Positions 54,167-63,312 of a DNA stretch of 64,000 nucleotides are shown here, piece after piece (the first letter of the stretch is position 1; each line of letters begins with the position of its first letter). Source of the stretch: Sphingomonas sp. BAUL-RG-20F-R05-02. GTDB taxonomy: Bacteria; Pseudomonadota; Alphaproteobacteria; Sphingomonadales; Sphingomonadaceae. The stretch is from contig NZ_JAKNQH010000001.1 of assembly GCF_022662305.1 (NCBI RefSeq), forward strand, positions 124,001-188,000, written 5' to 3'. A program made the position numbers and the translations under genes. The notes below the pieces were generated by a model. The model searched no databases and was not told the origin of the DNA. It saw nothing but the letters and a program-made list of their open reading frames with translations.

Positions 54167-55264
54167 GTGATCGTAAAGGCAATTACACAACCGACGACTG
54201 GATCCGTGATCAACTCGGTTTCTTGGATTTTAGACCAATGCGAAGTGTCGCAGATCGACATCGCAGTTGCCTACATCACCACGCAAGGAATTGAAAAGTT
54301 GATCTCTACGTTTAGCGTAGGGCTAGGCAACCGGTGGCCTGACGTGAAGAAGCGCTGGTTGACATCATTCGACTATCTGCGAACCACGCCGCTCGCTTTA
54401 AGCACGATCAATGACTTGCCAATGTCAAAACTAAGGATTCACAACAGCGCTGTGCTGGATCGTAGCGGCTGCGTCCCCGGCATACCATTTCATCCTAAAT
54501 CGATGATTTTTACCGGATCGGACGCGCGTTTCGTTCTTGCGGGTTCCGGAAACATTTCGAAATCAGGGCTTACACGAGGCCACGAGGCTGGCATCGTCGT
54601 CGGGGTGCCGGATCCGGTTCCAGAAAACGCTGCTCAATCGGCGGCCTGTATTGATACCTTTGAGACTTGGTTTGACGGGCTTTGGGGGCCGGCGACAAAG
54701 TTAAATCCCGCTTTGCTGAGCCGCTATCGCGACATTTACGAAAGCCAGCCCAATTTAAAGAACCCTACACCGACCGAAGACGATACGACGCCCGAACATA
54801 CGAAGCGCGGACAGCTCACGCCAGTTGACCTGCGCAAGTTGCGCGTTTGTGCAAATCTTTGGATTGAGGCCGATCGGCACATTACTCGTAATCGGGGTGC
54901 CGGTCTTCCAGGTAATCAGCTAATGATGAAGCGGCTAACACGCGTTTTCTTTGGATTCGCTCCGGATGATGTTCCACGAGATTCGCAACTTGGTCACTTG
55001 AAAATCGTATATGGCAATCATAACCCGCATGATTGCTCGCTGACATTCAGCAACAACCTGATGGACAAGCTGACGCTTCCGGTCCCCGGCGTTGACGGGC
55101 CGGCAAAATACGACAACGAGAATTTGCTGTTTCAACGGGTCGGCCCCAGCATGTTTAGACTTACAGTGGGTAGCAACTCGGCAAAGGCACAGTGGCGTCG
55201 CCGCAGTCAGGAGATCGATGCCGCCTTCAAGATGGGTGGCGGACGTGCTTGGGGGGTGTTCTAG
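54167..55264 (+). CDS. Phospholipase D-type nuclease (defence module 1)
   Basis: A 365-residue protein with one HKD-like motif: H109-P-K111, D119, then AGSGNIS with N129 and S131. One-motif PLD nucleases such as BfiI and NgoFVII work as dimers, and DISARM contains a PLD protein of this kind. The start is GTG 54167, eight bases after GAGG, rather than the ATG at 54089 that would overlap the methyltransferase by 68 bases. The gene is clearly lower in GC than its neighbours. The C-terminal 130 residues (RKLRVCANLWIEADRHITRN) are unfamiliar and may recognise DNA. Role in restriction is inferred from context. Confidence 0.8.
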   Translation: MIVKAITQPTTGSVINSVSWILDQCEVSQIDIAVAYITTQGIEKLISTFSVGLGNRWPDVKKRWLTSFDYLRTTPLALSTINDLPMSKLRIHNSAVLDRSGCVPGIPFHPKSMIFTGSDARFVLAGSGNISKSGLTRGHEAGIVVGVPDPVPENAAQSAACIDTFETWFDGLWGPATKLNPALLSRYRDIYESQPNLKNPTPTEDDTTPEHTKRGQLTPVDLRKLRVCANLWIEADRHITRNRGAGLPGNQLMMKRLTRVFFGFAPDDVPRDSQLGHLKIVYGNHNPHDCSLTFSNNLMDKLTLPVPGVDGPAKYDNENLLFQRVGPSMFRLTVGSNSAKAQWRRRSQEIDAAFKMGGGRAWGVF

Positions 55265-55443
55265 TGCTCACCACCCAGTTCGTCAGAAATCGACGGCATA
55301 TGAAATCGAGTGCCAGCATTCCGCAGCTTCCCGCGAAATGTGGTGCTGCAGAACAAGCGCTTGTCCCCACACTCGCAGGCCTACAGGTTCATAACCTTCC
55401 GCGTCTTGAACTGGGTGCGTTGGCGGAGAGAAGTAATGACTGA
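55264..55443 (+). CDS. Possible 59-residue ORF between nuclease and helicase
   Basis: A GTG at 55264 overlaps the TAG of the PLD gene and opens a 59-codon frame (VLTTQFVRNRRHMKSS...) that ends at 55443, 8 bases into the helicase gene. The coupling on both sides is suggestive, but there is no recognisable motif, and it could simply be a spacer in which composition changes from AT-rich to GC-rich. Confidence 0.25.
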   Translation: MLTTQFVRNRRHMKSSASIPQLPAKCGAAEQALVPTLAGLQVHNLPRLELGALAERSND

Positions 55444-57508
55444 GACCCGCCCAATTCCCGCTGTCCGTCTGGTCAAGGCAAATACCGGCGTATCTTCCAA
55501 GCCAAACGAACTCGGCATGCGCGAAATGCAGCGCGAGGCCTATGCCTATCGCGGCGAGCAATATTTGCTGATCAAGTCGCCGCCCGCGTCGGGTAAGTCG
55601 CGCGCGCTGATGTTCATCGCGCTCGACAAGCTGCACAATCAGGGCGTCACCCAGGCGATTGTCGTCGTGCCGGAACGCTCGATCGGCGGCAGCTTCGCCG
55701 ACGAGCCGCTCACCAAGCACGGCTTCTACTGGGACTGGACCGTCAAGCCCCACTGGAACCTGTGCAACGTTCCCGGCGCTGACGATGTGAAGGTCGCGAA
55801 GTCGAAGGTGAAGGCGGTGGCCGAATTCCTCGCCAGCGGTGATCCGGTGCTGGTATGCACCCACGCCACCTTTCGCTTCGCGCTCGCCGAGCTAGGAATT
55901 GAGGCGTTCGATGGGCGGCTGATCGCGGTGGACGAATTCCATCACGTTTCGGCCGACCCGGAGAACCGGCTGGGCATGCTGCTTGGCCAGCTGATCGCGC
56001 GCGACCAGGTGCATCTGATCGCGATGACGGGCAGCTATTTCCGCGGTGACGCGGTCGCGGTGCTCAGCCCGGAGGACGAGGCGAAGTTCGTCCCAGTCAC
56101 CTATACCTATTATCAGCAGCTCAACGGTTACGAATATCTGAAGACGCTCGACATCGCCTACAGCTTCTACACCGGGCGCTATATCGACAAGATCAACAAC
56201 CTTCTTGATCCGGCCGTGAAGACGATCGTCCACATCCCGAGCGTCAATTCGCGGGAGAGCACCAAGGACAAGCATCGCGAAGTAGAGGAGATCATGGATC
56301 ACCTTGGCACCTGGCGCGGCACCGACGAGGCCACCGGCTTCCACCTGATCGAAACGGCGGCGGGCAATACGATCAAGATCGCCGATCTGGTCGATGACGA
56401 TCCGTCGAAGCGCGACCGCGTGTCTTCGGCTCTGAAAAGCCCGGAAGCGCGTAGCAACCGCGACTATGTCGATATCATCATCGCGCTCGGCATGGCGAAG
56501 GAAGGGTTCGACTGGATCTGGTGCGAACATGCGCTGACCGTCGGCTACCGCTCGAGCCTGACCGAGATCATCCAGATTATCGGCCGCGCCACCCGCGATG
56601 CGCCGGGCAAGACGGTGGCACGCTTCACCAATCTGATCGCCGAACCAGCCGCTGCTGACGACCTAGTCGCCGACGCTGTCAACGACACGCTCAAAGCAAT
56701 CGCCGCCAGCTTGCTGATGGAACAGGTGCTGGCGCCGCGCTTTGAATTCACGTCCAAGGATGTCGGGCCAAAGAAAGACTTCGACTATGGCCCCGGCGGC
56801 TACCGTGAAGGTGAGGCCAATGTCGGCGTGAACGAGGAGCGGGGCCAGTTTCACTTCGAGCTGAAGGGGCTGATCGAGCCGACCACGACTGAGGCGAAGC
56901 GCATTTGCCAAGAGGATCTGAACGAGGTCATCACCAGCTTCATCCAAGACAAACAGGCGATATCGCGCGGCCTGTTCGATCCAGAGCTGGTGCCCGAGGA
57001 GCTGACCGTGGTGCGCATGGGCAAGATCGTCCGCGATCGTTATCCCGAGCTGAGCGAGACCGATCAGGAAGCGGTGCGCCAGCATGCCATCGCCGCGCTC
57101 AACATCACCCAGCAGGCGGCGAAGGTGATCACCGAAACTGCCAGCGACGACGGCACCGGTGAGCTCAAGGCCAACACGTCCTTCGTCGATGGCGTGCGCA
57201 AGTTCATGAACGTTCGCGAGCTCGATATCGATCTGATCGACCACATCAATCCGTTCGACGCGGCCGTCGCGATCCTCGCCAAGGCGATGAATGCGGGTCT
57301 TCTGCGCCAGGTGCAGGCCGCGATTACCGCGCGCAAGAACACACTGACCGAGGAGGAGGCGCGCGCCTATGCGATCCGCGCCGTGCAGTGGAAGCGAGAG
57401 CGCGGCCGTGCGCCCGAGGCCACGTCGCAGGATCCGTGGGAGCGCCAGCTTGCCGTGGGCGTCGCCGCCTTCGCCCGTTATCGCGCCCAGGCCACGGCCA
57501 ATGGCTGA
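55436..57508 (+). CDS. Superfamily 2 DEAD/DEAH-type helicase (defence module 1)
   Basis: A 690-residue ATPase. Walker A is SPPASGKSRA (residues 48-57), motif II is D166-EFHH, motif III AMTGSYF, and motif VI is Q380-IIGRATR, preceded by MAKEGFDWIWCEHALTVGYR. These define a ResIII-like SF2 helicase or translocase. The C-terminal 280 residues are mostly helical, without a recognised domain, and contain no DUF1998. The start ATG 55436 follows GGAGAG. Its stop lies inside the start region of the GIY-YIG gene, so both are co-translated. It would translocate on DNA to direct or activate the two nucleases. Confidence 0.9.
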   Translation: MTETRPIPAVRLVKANTGVSSKPNELGMREMQREAYAYRGEQYLLIKSPPASGKSRALMFIALDKLHNQGVTQAIVVVPERSIGGSFADEPLTKHGFYWDWTVKPHWNLCNVPGADDVKVAKSKVKAVAEFLASGDPVLVCTHATFRFALAELGIEAFDGRLIAVDEFHHVSADPENRLGMLLGQLIARDQVHLIAMTGSYFRGDAVAVLSPEDEAKFVPVTYTYYQQLNGYEYLKTLDIAYSFYTGRYIDKINNLLDPAVKTIVHIPSVNSRESTKDKHREVEEIMDHLGTWRGTDEATGFHLIETAAGNTIKIADLVDDDPSKRDRVSSALKSPEARSNRDYVDIIIALGMAKEGFDWIWCEHALTVGYRSSLTEIIQIIGRATRDAPGKTVARFTNLIAEPAAADDLVADAVNDTLKAIAASLLMEQVLAPRFEFTSKDVGPKKDFDYGPGGYREGEANVGVNEERGQFHFELKGLIEPTTTEAKRICQEDLNEVITSFIQDKQAISRGLFDPELVPEELTVVRMGKIVRDRYPELSETDQEAVRQHAIAALNITQQAAKVITETASDDGTGELKANTSFVDGVRKFMNVRELDIDLIDHINPFDAAVAILAKAMNAGLLRQVQAAITARKNTLTEEEARAYAIRAVQWKRERGRAPEATSQDPWERQLAVGVAAFARYRAQATANG

Positions 57509-58712
57509 AATGACCGACGACGACATCCTTGCCGAACTGGGCGTCGATCTGACGCCCAAGAAGGTGCGCGCGCGCACCACGCGCGAGGAGCGGATAATCG
57601 CGGGGTTCGAGGATATCGTGAAGTTCCGCGAAGAGCATAGCCGTGCCCCGCAGCACGGTGAGGACCGCGATATCTTCGAACGGCTCTACGCCGTCCGCCT
57701 CGACCGCTTGCGCGTGCAGGCTGATTGCCGCGCGTTGCTGGCGGACATAGACATGCATGGGCTGCTCGACGGCGTGACGGCCGTCGCGCCGGTCGATGAT
57801 CTCGACGACAGTGCGCTGTTGGCTGAACTGGGCGTCGAAGCCCCGGCAGCCGACGACATCACTCAGTTGCGCAACGTCCGATCGAACGCCGAGCGATCCG
57901 CCGCCGAGGAGGTCGCCGCCGCGACCCGCTGCGACGACTTCGACGCTTTCAAGCCGCGCTTCGAACAGGTCCAGGTCGACCTCGACGCCGGCACCCGGAC
58001 GACACGCCCCTTCGTCCGCGACCTCGGGATGTCGAAGGCCGACATTAAGCAGGGCGAGTTCTTCATCCTCGGAGGCCAGATCGCGTACGTGGCGAGCGTC
58101 GGCGATCCGATCGCGGCACCCAATGGCGAGGTCGACGCCCGCCTGCGCGTCGTCTATTCGAACGGCACGGAAAGCAATCTTTTACTCCGCTCGCTTCAGC
58201 GTGCTTTGTATAAGGACGAGGGCGGCCGCCGCGTCAGCGAACCGACCGCCGGTCCACTGTTCGGCGACCGCGGCGGCGCTGAGGACGAACCCGACCGCTT
58301 GCCGACCGGCACTCTCTACGTCCTGCGTAGCCGTTCCACCCATCCCACTATCGCCGCCCATCGCGAGCTCATTCACAAAATCGGTATCACGGGCGGCAAG
58401 GTGGAATCCCGGATTGCCCGTGCCGCGGACGACGCGACCTACCTCCTCGCTGACGTCGATGTGATCGCAACCTACACGCTGCACGACGTGCATCGCACGC
58501 GGCTGGAGGCTCTCATTCATCGCGTCCTTAATCGCGTCCGGTACGATGTCGAAATCCCCGATCGTTTCGGCAAGCCCGTCCGCCCACGCGAATGGTTTCT
58601 TGTGCCGCTGGCGATTATCGACGAGATCGTCGACCGGATCGGCGACGGGACGCTGGCGGGCACGACCTACGATCCAAAGACGGCAAGGCTGCTGCCGGAA
58701 GCGTCGATCTGA
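57501..58712 (+). CDS. GIY-YIG nuclease of the T5orf172/MUG113 type (defence module 1)
   Basis: A 403-residue protein. The GIY part is G270-T-L-Y273-VLRS, the YIG part K293-I-G295 in IHKIGITGG, the catalytic Arg is R304 in VESRIARA, and the metal-binding Glu is E336 in RLEALIHRVL, so the nuclease core at residues 268-365 looks intact. The N-terminus repeats a short unit, DDDILAELGVD (6-16) and DDSALLAELGVE (about 102-113), possibly two docking elements. The start at 57501 overlaps the helicase by 8 bases; ATG 57510 is the alternative. It ends module 1. Confidence 0.85.
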   Translation: MAEMTDDDILAELGVDLTPKKVRARTTREERIIAGFEDIVKFREEHSRAPQHGEDRDIFERLYAVRLDRLRVQADCRALLADIDMHGLLDGVTAVAPVDDLDDSALLAELGVEAPAADDITQLRNVRSNAERSAAEEVAAATRCDDFDAFKPRFEQVQVDLDAGTRTTRPFVRDLGMSKADIKQGEFFILGGQIAYVASVGDPIAAPNGEVDARLRVVYSNGTESNLLLRSLQRALYKDEGGRRVSEPTAGPLFGDRGGAEDEPDRLPTGTLYVLRSRSTHPTIAAHRELIHKIGITGGKVESRIARAADDATYLLADVDVIATYTLHDVHRTRLEALIHRVLNRVRYDVEIPDRFGKPVRPREWFLVPLAIIDEIVDRIGDGTLAGTTYDPKTARLLPEASI

Positions 58713-59201
58713 CCTCTGTTGTTGGACGACCGTAACGTCCTGCGTCCCCTCCGATACCGGCAGATGCGCGATAGGTGGGAGGCCGGCACCCTCGCATCAT
58801 GGTCGCCCGCCAACGTGCGTCCATCTTCCGTCGCTAGACGCTCGTCTAGCAGCGCGACAAAATAAGGTGCAACGTTGCGTGGTCAGAATCTGATACCTTT
58901 TAAGCACACATTATGATCGTTTGACTCCGACCGGCTGGACCCACAATCGGTCGTTCACGGCAGCTCGGCGGTTACCGCGGAAGCGGACGGTTGTTCAGGC
59001 AGGGCGGTTTGGCTGAAGATGGGCCGGTTGCGGACGGTCCGATTTGGAACCGATCATCGCTAAGCTGCGATTCTCAGCCCCATCGTGCAACTCCTCGTCA
59101 ATTCACCCGGACCAAGGCCATTACCCGATCGACCAGCATCGACGAAGTTGGAATTCGGCGTTCGCTGTTGCGCATTTTCCTGTCGTCTGCGACAAGTAAT
59201 C
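58713..59201. other. Intergenic region between the two defence modules
   Basis: About 490 bases without a convincing gene. It holds a hairpin at 58833 and an AT-richer patch near 58890-58920 (TGATACCTTTTAAGCACACATTATGAT) that could contain a promoter for module 2. Open frames in it have no family sense. It probably separates two independently acquired modules. Confidence 0.4.
58833..58850 (+). terminator. Palindrome downstream of module 1
   Basis: GCTAGACG-CT-CGTCTAGC, a perfect 8-bp stem 121 bases after the GIY-YIG stop codon. No T-run follows directly, so termination is inferred; it could also be a protein-binding site. Confidence 0.35.
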
Positions 59202-59672
59202 ATGTCGCTGCAAACGATCCATTTCACTCAAGAACAAGCGCGCGATCTTGCGGGCGTCTCACCTGGTGAGGTGCGTGCGTGGCGCAAGGCAGTGAGGTAT
59301 CTCGCCGCCAAGCCCGGCAAAGCGGCGCGCTTTACCTTCGCAGACATTCTCGGCTTAGCGATCACACGGCGGATTACCGGCGATTTTCACGTACGTATTA
59401 GCGATATCGGTGGCAGTATGGACGCGCTTTTTCGCGCCCTTTCAGAGAGTCGTCCCTTTGATCTCGAGGGCTCGGTCGCTCTGATTGACGCGCAGACAGC
59501 CCGCTTGGTGCCCGGCGCTGACCTTGGGGCCAAGCCACTTAAGGATCCAACCTTCGTCGTCCCCTGCGCGCAGCTCATCCACGATTTGAGCCAACGAGTA
59601 ATGCCGCTCGCGCCCGCGTCGCTTCAAGCGGCATTACCCTTCGCGCCCCAGATGGTGAAGGCGGGCCGATGA
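59202..59672 (+). CDS. MerR-like HTH protein (defence module 2)
   Basis: A 156-residue protein. The first 60 residues (FTQEQARDLAGVSPGEVRAW, then FTFADILGLAITRRI) form a MerR-like helix-turn-helix with its wing. The rest has no metal-binding Cys and reads like a short effector or dimer part. Start ATG 59202; a longer upstream frame is not supported. The stop overlaps the methyltransferase ATG (ATGA), so it belongs to the same operon and may be its controller, similar to a C protein, or a sequence-specificity partner. Confidence 0.75.
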   Translation: MSLQTIHFTQEQARDLAGVSPGEVRAWRKAVRYLAAKPGKAARFTFADILGLAITRRITGDFHVRISDIGGSMDALFRALSESRPFDLEGSVALIDAQTARLVPGADLGAKPLKDPTFVVPCAQLIHDLSQRVMPLAPASLQAALPFAPQMVKAGR

Positions 59673-62632
59673 CTAACGCGGCGCTTCGTCAAATCCTGTC
59701 AGCGACCGGCTACATGGCCGACGGCGAAGCTGCGCCGGGCGTTCTGCTGGGCGAGGAAGCTCGCTTGGGTCGGCGAGGCCGATCTTTCACGCCCGACGCT
59801 CTGTGGCGCGGTCAGTCCTCTCTGACGGTCTATTTCAAGTTCACTTCGAGCCCGCCGGCCGATTTGGATTTGGCCGCTTGGCGTCACGAGATCTGGAATG
59901 AGGGTTTCGCGCCCCTACTCTGGATCGTGTCGCCGGATCGCATCGATCTCTATAACGGCTTCGGTCGCCCCCGGCCGGAGGCCGATCCGGCCCAGAACCG
60001 GCTCGCAACCTTCCTTACGATCGCATCCGGACTGGAGGAACTCGACGCGCTTGCTGGCCGGTTCGCCATGGAAACCGGGCAATTCTGGACCAAAACCAAG
60101 CAAGTAGATCGCAAAACCGCCGTCGATCAGCAACTGCTGTCGGACCTTGCGGCGCTCGAAAAGGACCTAGTCTCGGCGAACCTCGTGCGGGACGAGGCGC
60201 AGGCGCTGATAGGCCGGGCGATCTTCACTCAGTATCTGCTTGATCGCGACATCATCACCGCAGAACGGATGAGCAGTCTTTGTGGAACGACACGTCTGTC
60301 AGCCGCGCTGCGCGACCGGCATGCAACCAACCAGCTGTTCCAGTGGCTTTCCAAGACCTTCAACGGCGACATGTTCCCGCCGTCCTCGGCGGCCCCGCCC
60401 GCTCCAGAGCATCTTTCCCGGGTCGCCAACTTTCTGGATGCCGTTGATCCGGTCAGCGGGCAGACCACCTTCTTTCCGTATCAGTTCGACGTCATCCCGG
60501 TAGAGCTAATCAGTTCGATCTACGAACAGTTCGCACACTCCGGCGCCGCGCCCATCGCCGGACGTGCCCGATCCACGGAGGCCACCCGCGCAGGCGTCTA
60601 TTATACCCGCCTGCCTGTGGTCGCCTTGATCCTTGACGAGGTCATGGACGGCCTCGACGGCGAACAGACCGTGCTCGACCTGACCTGCGGATCGGGCGTC
60701 TTCCTTGTCGAGGGGTTTCGGCGGTTGGTCCACCTGCAGGGCTTGAAAACGCCGCTGACGAGGGGGGGCATCCGCAAGGCGCTCTATACCCAGGTCTACG
60801 GCGTCGACATCAGCGAAGCTGCGATCCGGGTCGCGGCTTTCAGCCTCTATCTGGCAGCTCTTGAACTCGACCCCGATCCCCAGCCTCCGGAAGGCCTGAC
60901 GTTCGAGCCTCTGATCGGCCGAACGCTATTCGTTGGCGACGCTCGAACCATCGATCAGACAGATGCCGGGATTGAACATCTCGTCGAAGATAACGGTCTA
61001 AAGTTGTTCGACGTCATCGTCGGCAACCCGCCTTGGAGCTTCAAAGGTAAAGCCGGCACGGCCGATCGCCGCAAGGGCGGACAGACCCTTCCCGCCCAGC
61101 CACGGGGCGTGGGCCTAGACTTCCTAATGCGGGCTGCCGAATTCGCGAACCCGCAAACGCGGTTTGGCATGGTCCTCAGCGCCACCCCATTCTTCAGCGC
61201 CAGTAAAACCGGCGCGTCAGCGGCACGCCACGTGGTCCGAGCGCTGGGCCCGGTGACGCTCGTCAATTTCTCGAACCTGCGATCCTGGCTGTTCGAAGGC
61301 GCAGCGATGCCGGCCATGGTCTTGTTCGCTCGGCATCGGCCCCAGCCAACCGAAACCGTGACCATCGTTCAGGTCCCGTGGTCGCCCGCGGGGCCGCGCT
61401 CCCATACCTTCGAAATCGCACCCAGCGATATCGTCCGTCTTTCGCTGGACGACTGGGAAGCACGGCCGACCCGCCTCAAGACGGCGGCTTTCGGCCGGCG
61501 CCGGGACCTGCGCCTCGTTGACGATCTGACCGACCGGCATCAGCCGCTTGGCGAGCGGCTTCGTGACCTGAAAACTGTGCTAGGCGATGGCCTTATTCTT
61601 GGCAAAGCCGAGAACCGGAACCGCGACGCGGCTTACCTGACTGCGCTCGACTATCTGCAGAAGGACGACCTCCAACCCTTCGCCGTGCCCGACGACCTAC
61701 CCTCGTTCGGACTAACGGCCGCGCAGTGGCCGCGTGACCGGGCACTCTACAAAGCGCCCCTGCTGCTGGTGAAGGAATTTTTGCCCGGGGAGCCGAGGCC
61801 CTTGACCGCGGTCTCCGATCGCGACCTCGTCTTCGCCGAAGCCTTCTTTGGCGCACCTTTCCCCGCGTCCCATCGCGAAGCAGCCCATATCCTCGCCGGT
61901 GTCTTGGGCTCAGCCTTGGCGTCTTGGTTTTTCCTAATGACCGCCGGAGAATTCGGCCTCTACAAACGTCGTCTCTTCCGACAGGACGTGGCGCTACTGC
62001 CCACGCCCGATCTCAACCTGATCGCGAGTTCAGATGCCGGTCGAAAGATTTATCAGCTTGAGCAGCAATTCCAAACTCGGGCTCCGAATGTAGAAGATTG
62101 GATCGCGCTCGACGAGGCTGTCTTCGATCTCTACGGCCTCGACGCCGACGACCGGATAGTGGTGCGAGACGGGCTCCTCAAAGCAGGATGGCAATGGAGC
62201 GCGGGGCTTTCCGACTCGATGACCCCGGCGGACCCGCGCGAGGGTGTCGCGGCCTATGCACAGACCTTCTCGGCTGTGCTGGATCGATGGCTTTCGGCGC
62301 GTCGCCAACGAAGCGTTCGAGCGGAAGTGTTCGACCTGCGTGGTACGGATGCGATGCGGATTGTCCGATTCGTCCTGGAGGACGGCGCCAAGCCCCCGGA
62401 GGTCGAAATCGTCTCGCCGAACGGGAGTCTCACGGCGGTCTTCGGACGGCTCGGAGACCGAATGAGGGTGCCTCTTGCCAGCGCACTCACCGGTCAGCGT
62501 GAACTGCGGGTCCATGGCCGCAACGAGGTCGTGATCGTCAAGCCTGCGGCTCGTCGCCACTGGCTGGAAAGCGTTGCGCTTGAAGACGCAGACGCGGTGA
62601 TCGCCGAGAGCTTTGCGGGGCGCCGACATTGA
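59669..62632 (+). CDS. Eco57I-type adenine-specific DNA methyltransferase (defence module 2)
   Basis: A 987-residue N6-adenine methylase. Motif I is LDLTCGSGVFLVEGF with D337, and motif IV is GNPPW with N453. The N-terminal 330 residues include VYFKFTSSPPADLDLAAW and ILWIV-like strands (APLLWIVSPDRIDLYNGF), which resemble the nuclease-like N-terminal folds of large methylases but show no clear ExK. The C-terminal half is probably the target-recognition domain. Overlaps on both sides (ATGA and TTGA) tie it to the HTH protein and the nuclease. Confidence 0.9.
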   Translation: MTNAALRQILSATGYMADGEAAPGVLLGEEARLGRRGRSFTPDALWRGQSSLTVYFKFTSSPPADLDLAAWRHEIWNEGFAPLLWIVSPDRIDLYNGFGRPRPEADPAQNRLATFLTIASGLEELDALAGRFAMETGQFWTKTKQVDRKTAVDQQLLSDLAALEKDLVSANLVRDEAQALIGRAIFTQYLLDRDIITAERMSSLCGTTRLSAALRDRHATNQLFQWLSKTFNGDMFPPSSAAPPAPEHLSRVANFLDAVDPVSGQTTFFPYQFDVIPVELISSIYEQFAHSGAAPIAGRARSTEATRAGVYYTRLPVVALILDEVMDGLDGEQTVLDLTCGSGVFLVEGFRRLVHLQGLKTPLTRGGIRKALYTQVYGVDISEAAIRVAAFSLYLAALELDPDPQPPEGLTFEPLIGRTLFVGDARTIDQTDAGIEHLVEDNGLKLFDVIVGNPPWSFKGKAGTADRRKGGQTLPAQPRGVGLDFLMRAAEFANPQTRFGMVLSATPFFSASKTGASAARHVVRALGPVTLVNFSNLRSWLFEGAAMPAMVLFARHRPQPTETVTIVQVPWSPAGPRSHTFEIAPSDIVRLSLDDWEARPTRLKTAAFGRRRDLRLVDDLTDRHQPLGERLRDLKTVLGDGLILGKAENRNRDAAYLTALDYLQKDDLQPFAVPDDLPSFGLTAAQWPRDRALYKAPLLLVKEFLPGEPRPLTAVSDRDLVFAEAFFGAPFPASHREAAHILAGVLGSALASWFFLMTAGEFGLYKRRLFRQDVALLPTPDLNLIASSDAGRKIYQLEQQFQTRAPNVEDWIALDEAVFDLYGLDADDRIVVRDGLLKAGWQWSAGLSDSMTPADPREGVAAYAQTFSAVLDRWLSARRQRSVRAEVFDLRGTDAMRIVRFVLEDGAKPPEVEIVSPNGSLTAVFGRLGDRMRVPLASALTGQRELRVHGRNEVVIVKPAARRHWLESVALEDADAVIAESFAGRRH

Positions 62633-63300
62633 GGATCCCCGATGAGTTCCAAGGGGTGGTCGGGCGGGAATATATCGCTCTAGCCGATGAGGTGGTCGCC
62701 GCGATCCTGGTGACGGTGCGGAAGGGCTGGGCTTTGGCGGCCATAGATAGGGAAACAGTCTTAAAAGGCGAGGTCGTAATGACCGAGCGGCTGCGAGACG
62801 GCATGCGCCAGGCTCTCACGTCCGGAACGCTGGCGTGGGGCAAGTCCTTCATCGTGGCGCTCGGCATGGAGTCGCGCTCTACCCCCGATGTTATGACACC
62901 CGACGGTCGGACAGACATTCCCTTGTATGTCGTGGAAGTTTTCCTGCGCCACGCGGAGCACGATCCTCACGCGATCATCGAGTGCAAGCGCCTGGATGGA
63001 AGCGACACCTACCTTTGCCGCGAGTATGTGGTCGAGGGCGTCGATCGGTTCCGTTCGGGCAAATACGCCGAAAACCACGCCTCCGGCTTCATGGCGGGGT
63101 ATCTGCTTGCCGGCGATGCGCAGTCGGCAGCGGCGGGCGTAAACGCTTATTTGGGACGCGTGAAACGCGCCGACGAACAGATCGTGCTTTCTAAAGTAGT
63201 CGACCATTCGGCATTTTGGCTGTCCGAACATGCCAGAACCGTTGATCGACCAGCCATCGCGATCCACCACGCTTTTCTCGGGCTGACGTCCAGCCTCTAA
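62629..63300 (+). CDS. PD-(D/E)XK-type nuclease candidate (defence module 2)
   Basis: A 223-residue protein. The core reads TDIPLYVVEVF with D96, then AIIECKRLDG with E118-C-K120, which fits the D...ExK active site of restriction-type nucleases. The downstream YVVEGVDRFRSGKYA helix with conserved Arg/Lys is also typical. The start is TTG 62629 in TTGA overlap with the methyltransferase, with no better start nearby. The pairing with an adenine methylase and HTH protein suggests a restriction enzyme. Activity is inferred from the motif only. Confidence 0.75.
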   Translation: MRIPDEFQGVVGREYIALADEVVAAILVTVRKGWALAAIDRETVLKGEVVMTERLRDGMRQALTSGTLAWGKSFIVALGMESRSTPDVMTPDGRTDIPLYVVEVFLRHAEHDPHAIIECKRLDGSDTYLCREYVVEGVDRFRSGKYAENHASGFMAGYLLAGDAQSAAAGVNAYLGRVKRADEQIVLSKVVDHSAFWLSEHARTVDRPAIAIHHAFLGLTSSL

Positions 63301-63312
63301 GAGATAACCTTG

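Noticed and set aside
51298..58712. Assignment of module 1 as DISARM
   Set aside because: No DUF1998 (drmB) gene and no drmA-sized helicase are present, and a GIY-YIG nuclease is not part of DISARM as I know it.
58991..59269. 92-codon open frame between the two defence modules
   Set aside because: No motif, no good ribosome-binding site, and it overlaps the start of the HTH gene in another frame.
51298..63300. Assignment as BREX, type I or type III restriction-modification
   Set aside because: No PglZ, BrxC, HsdS/HsdR or Mod/Res-nuclease pair is seen.
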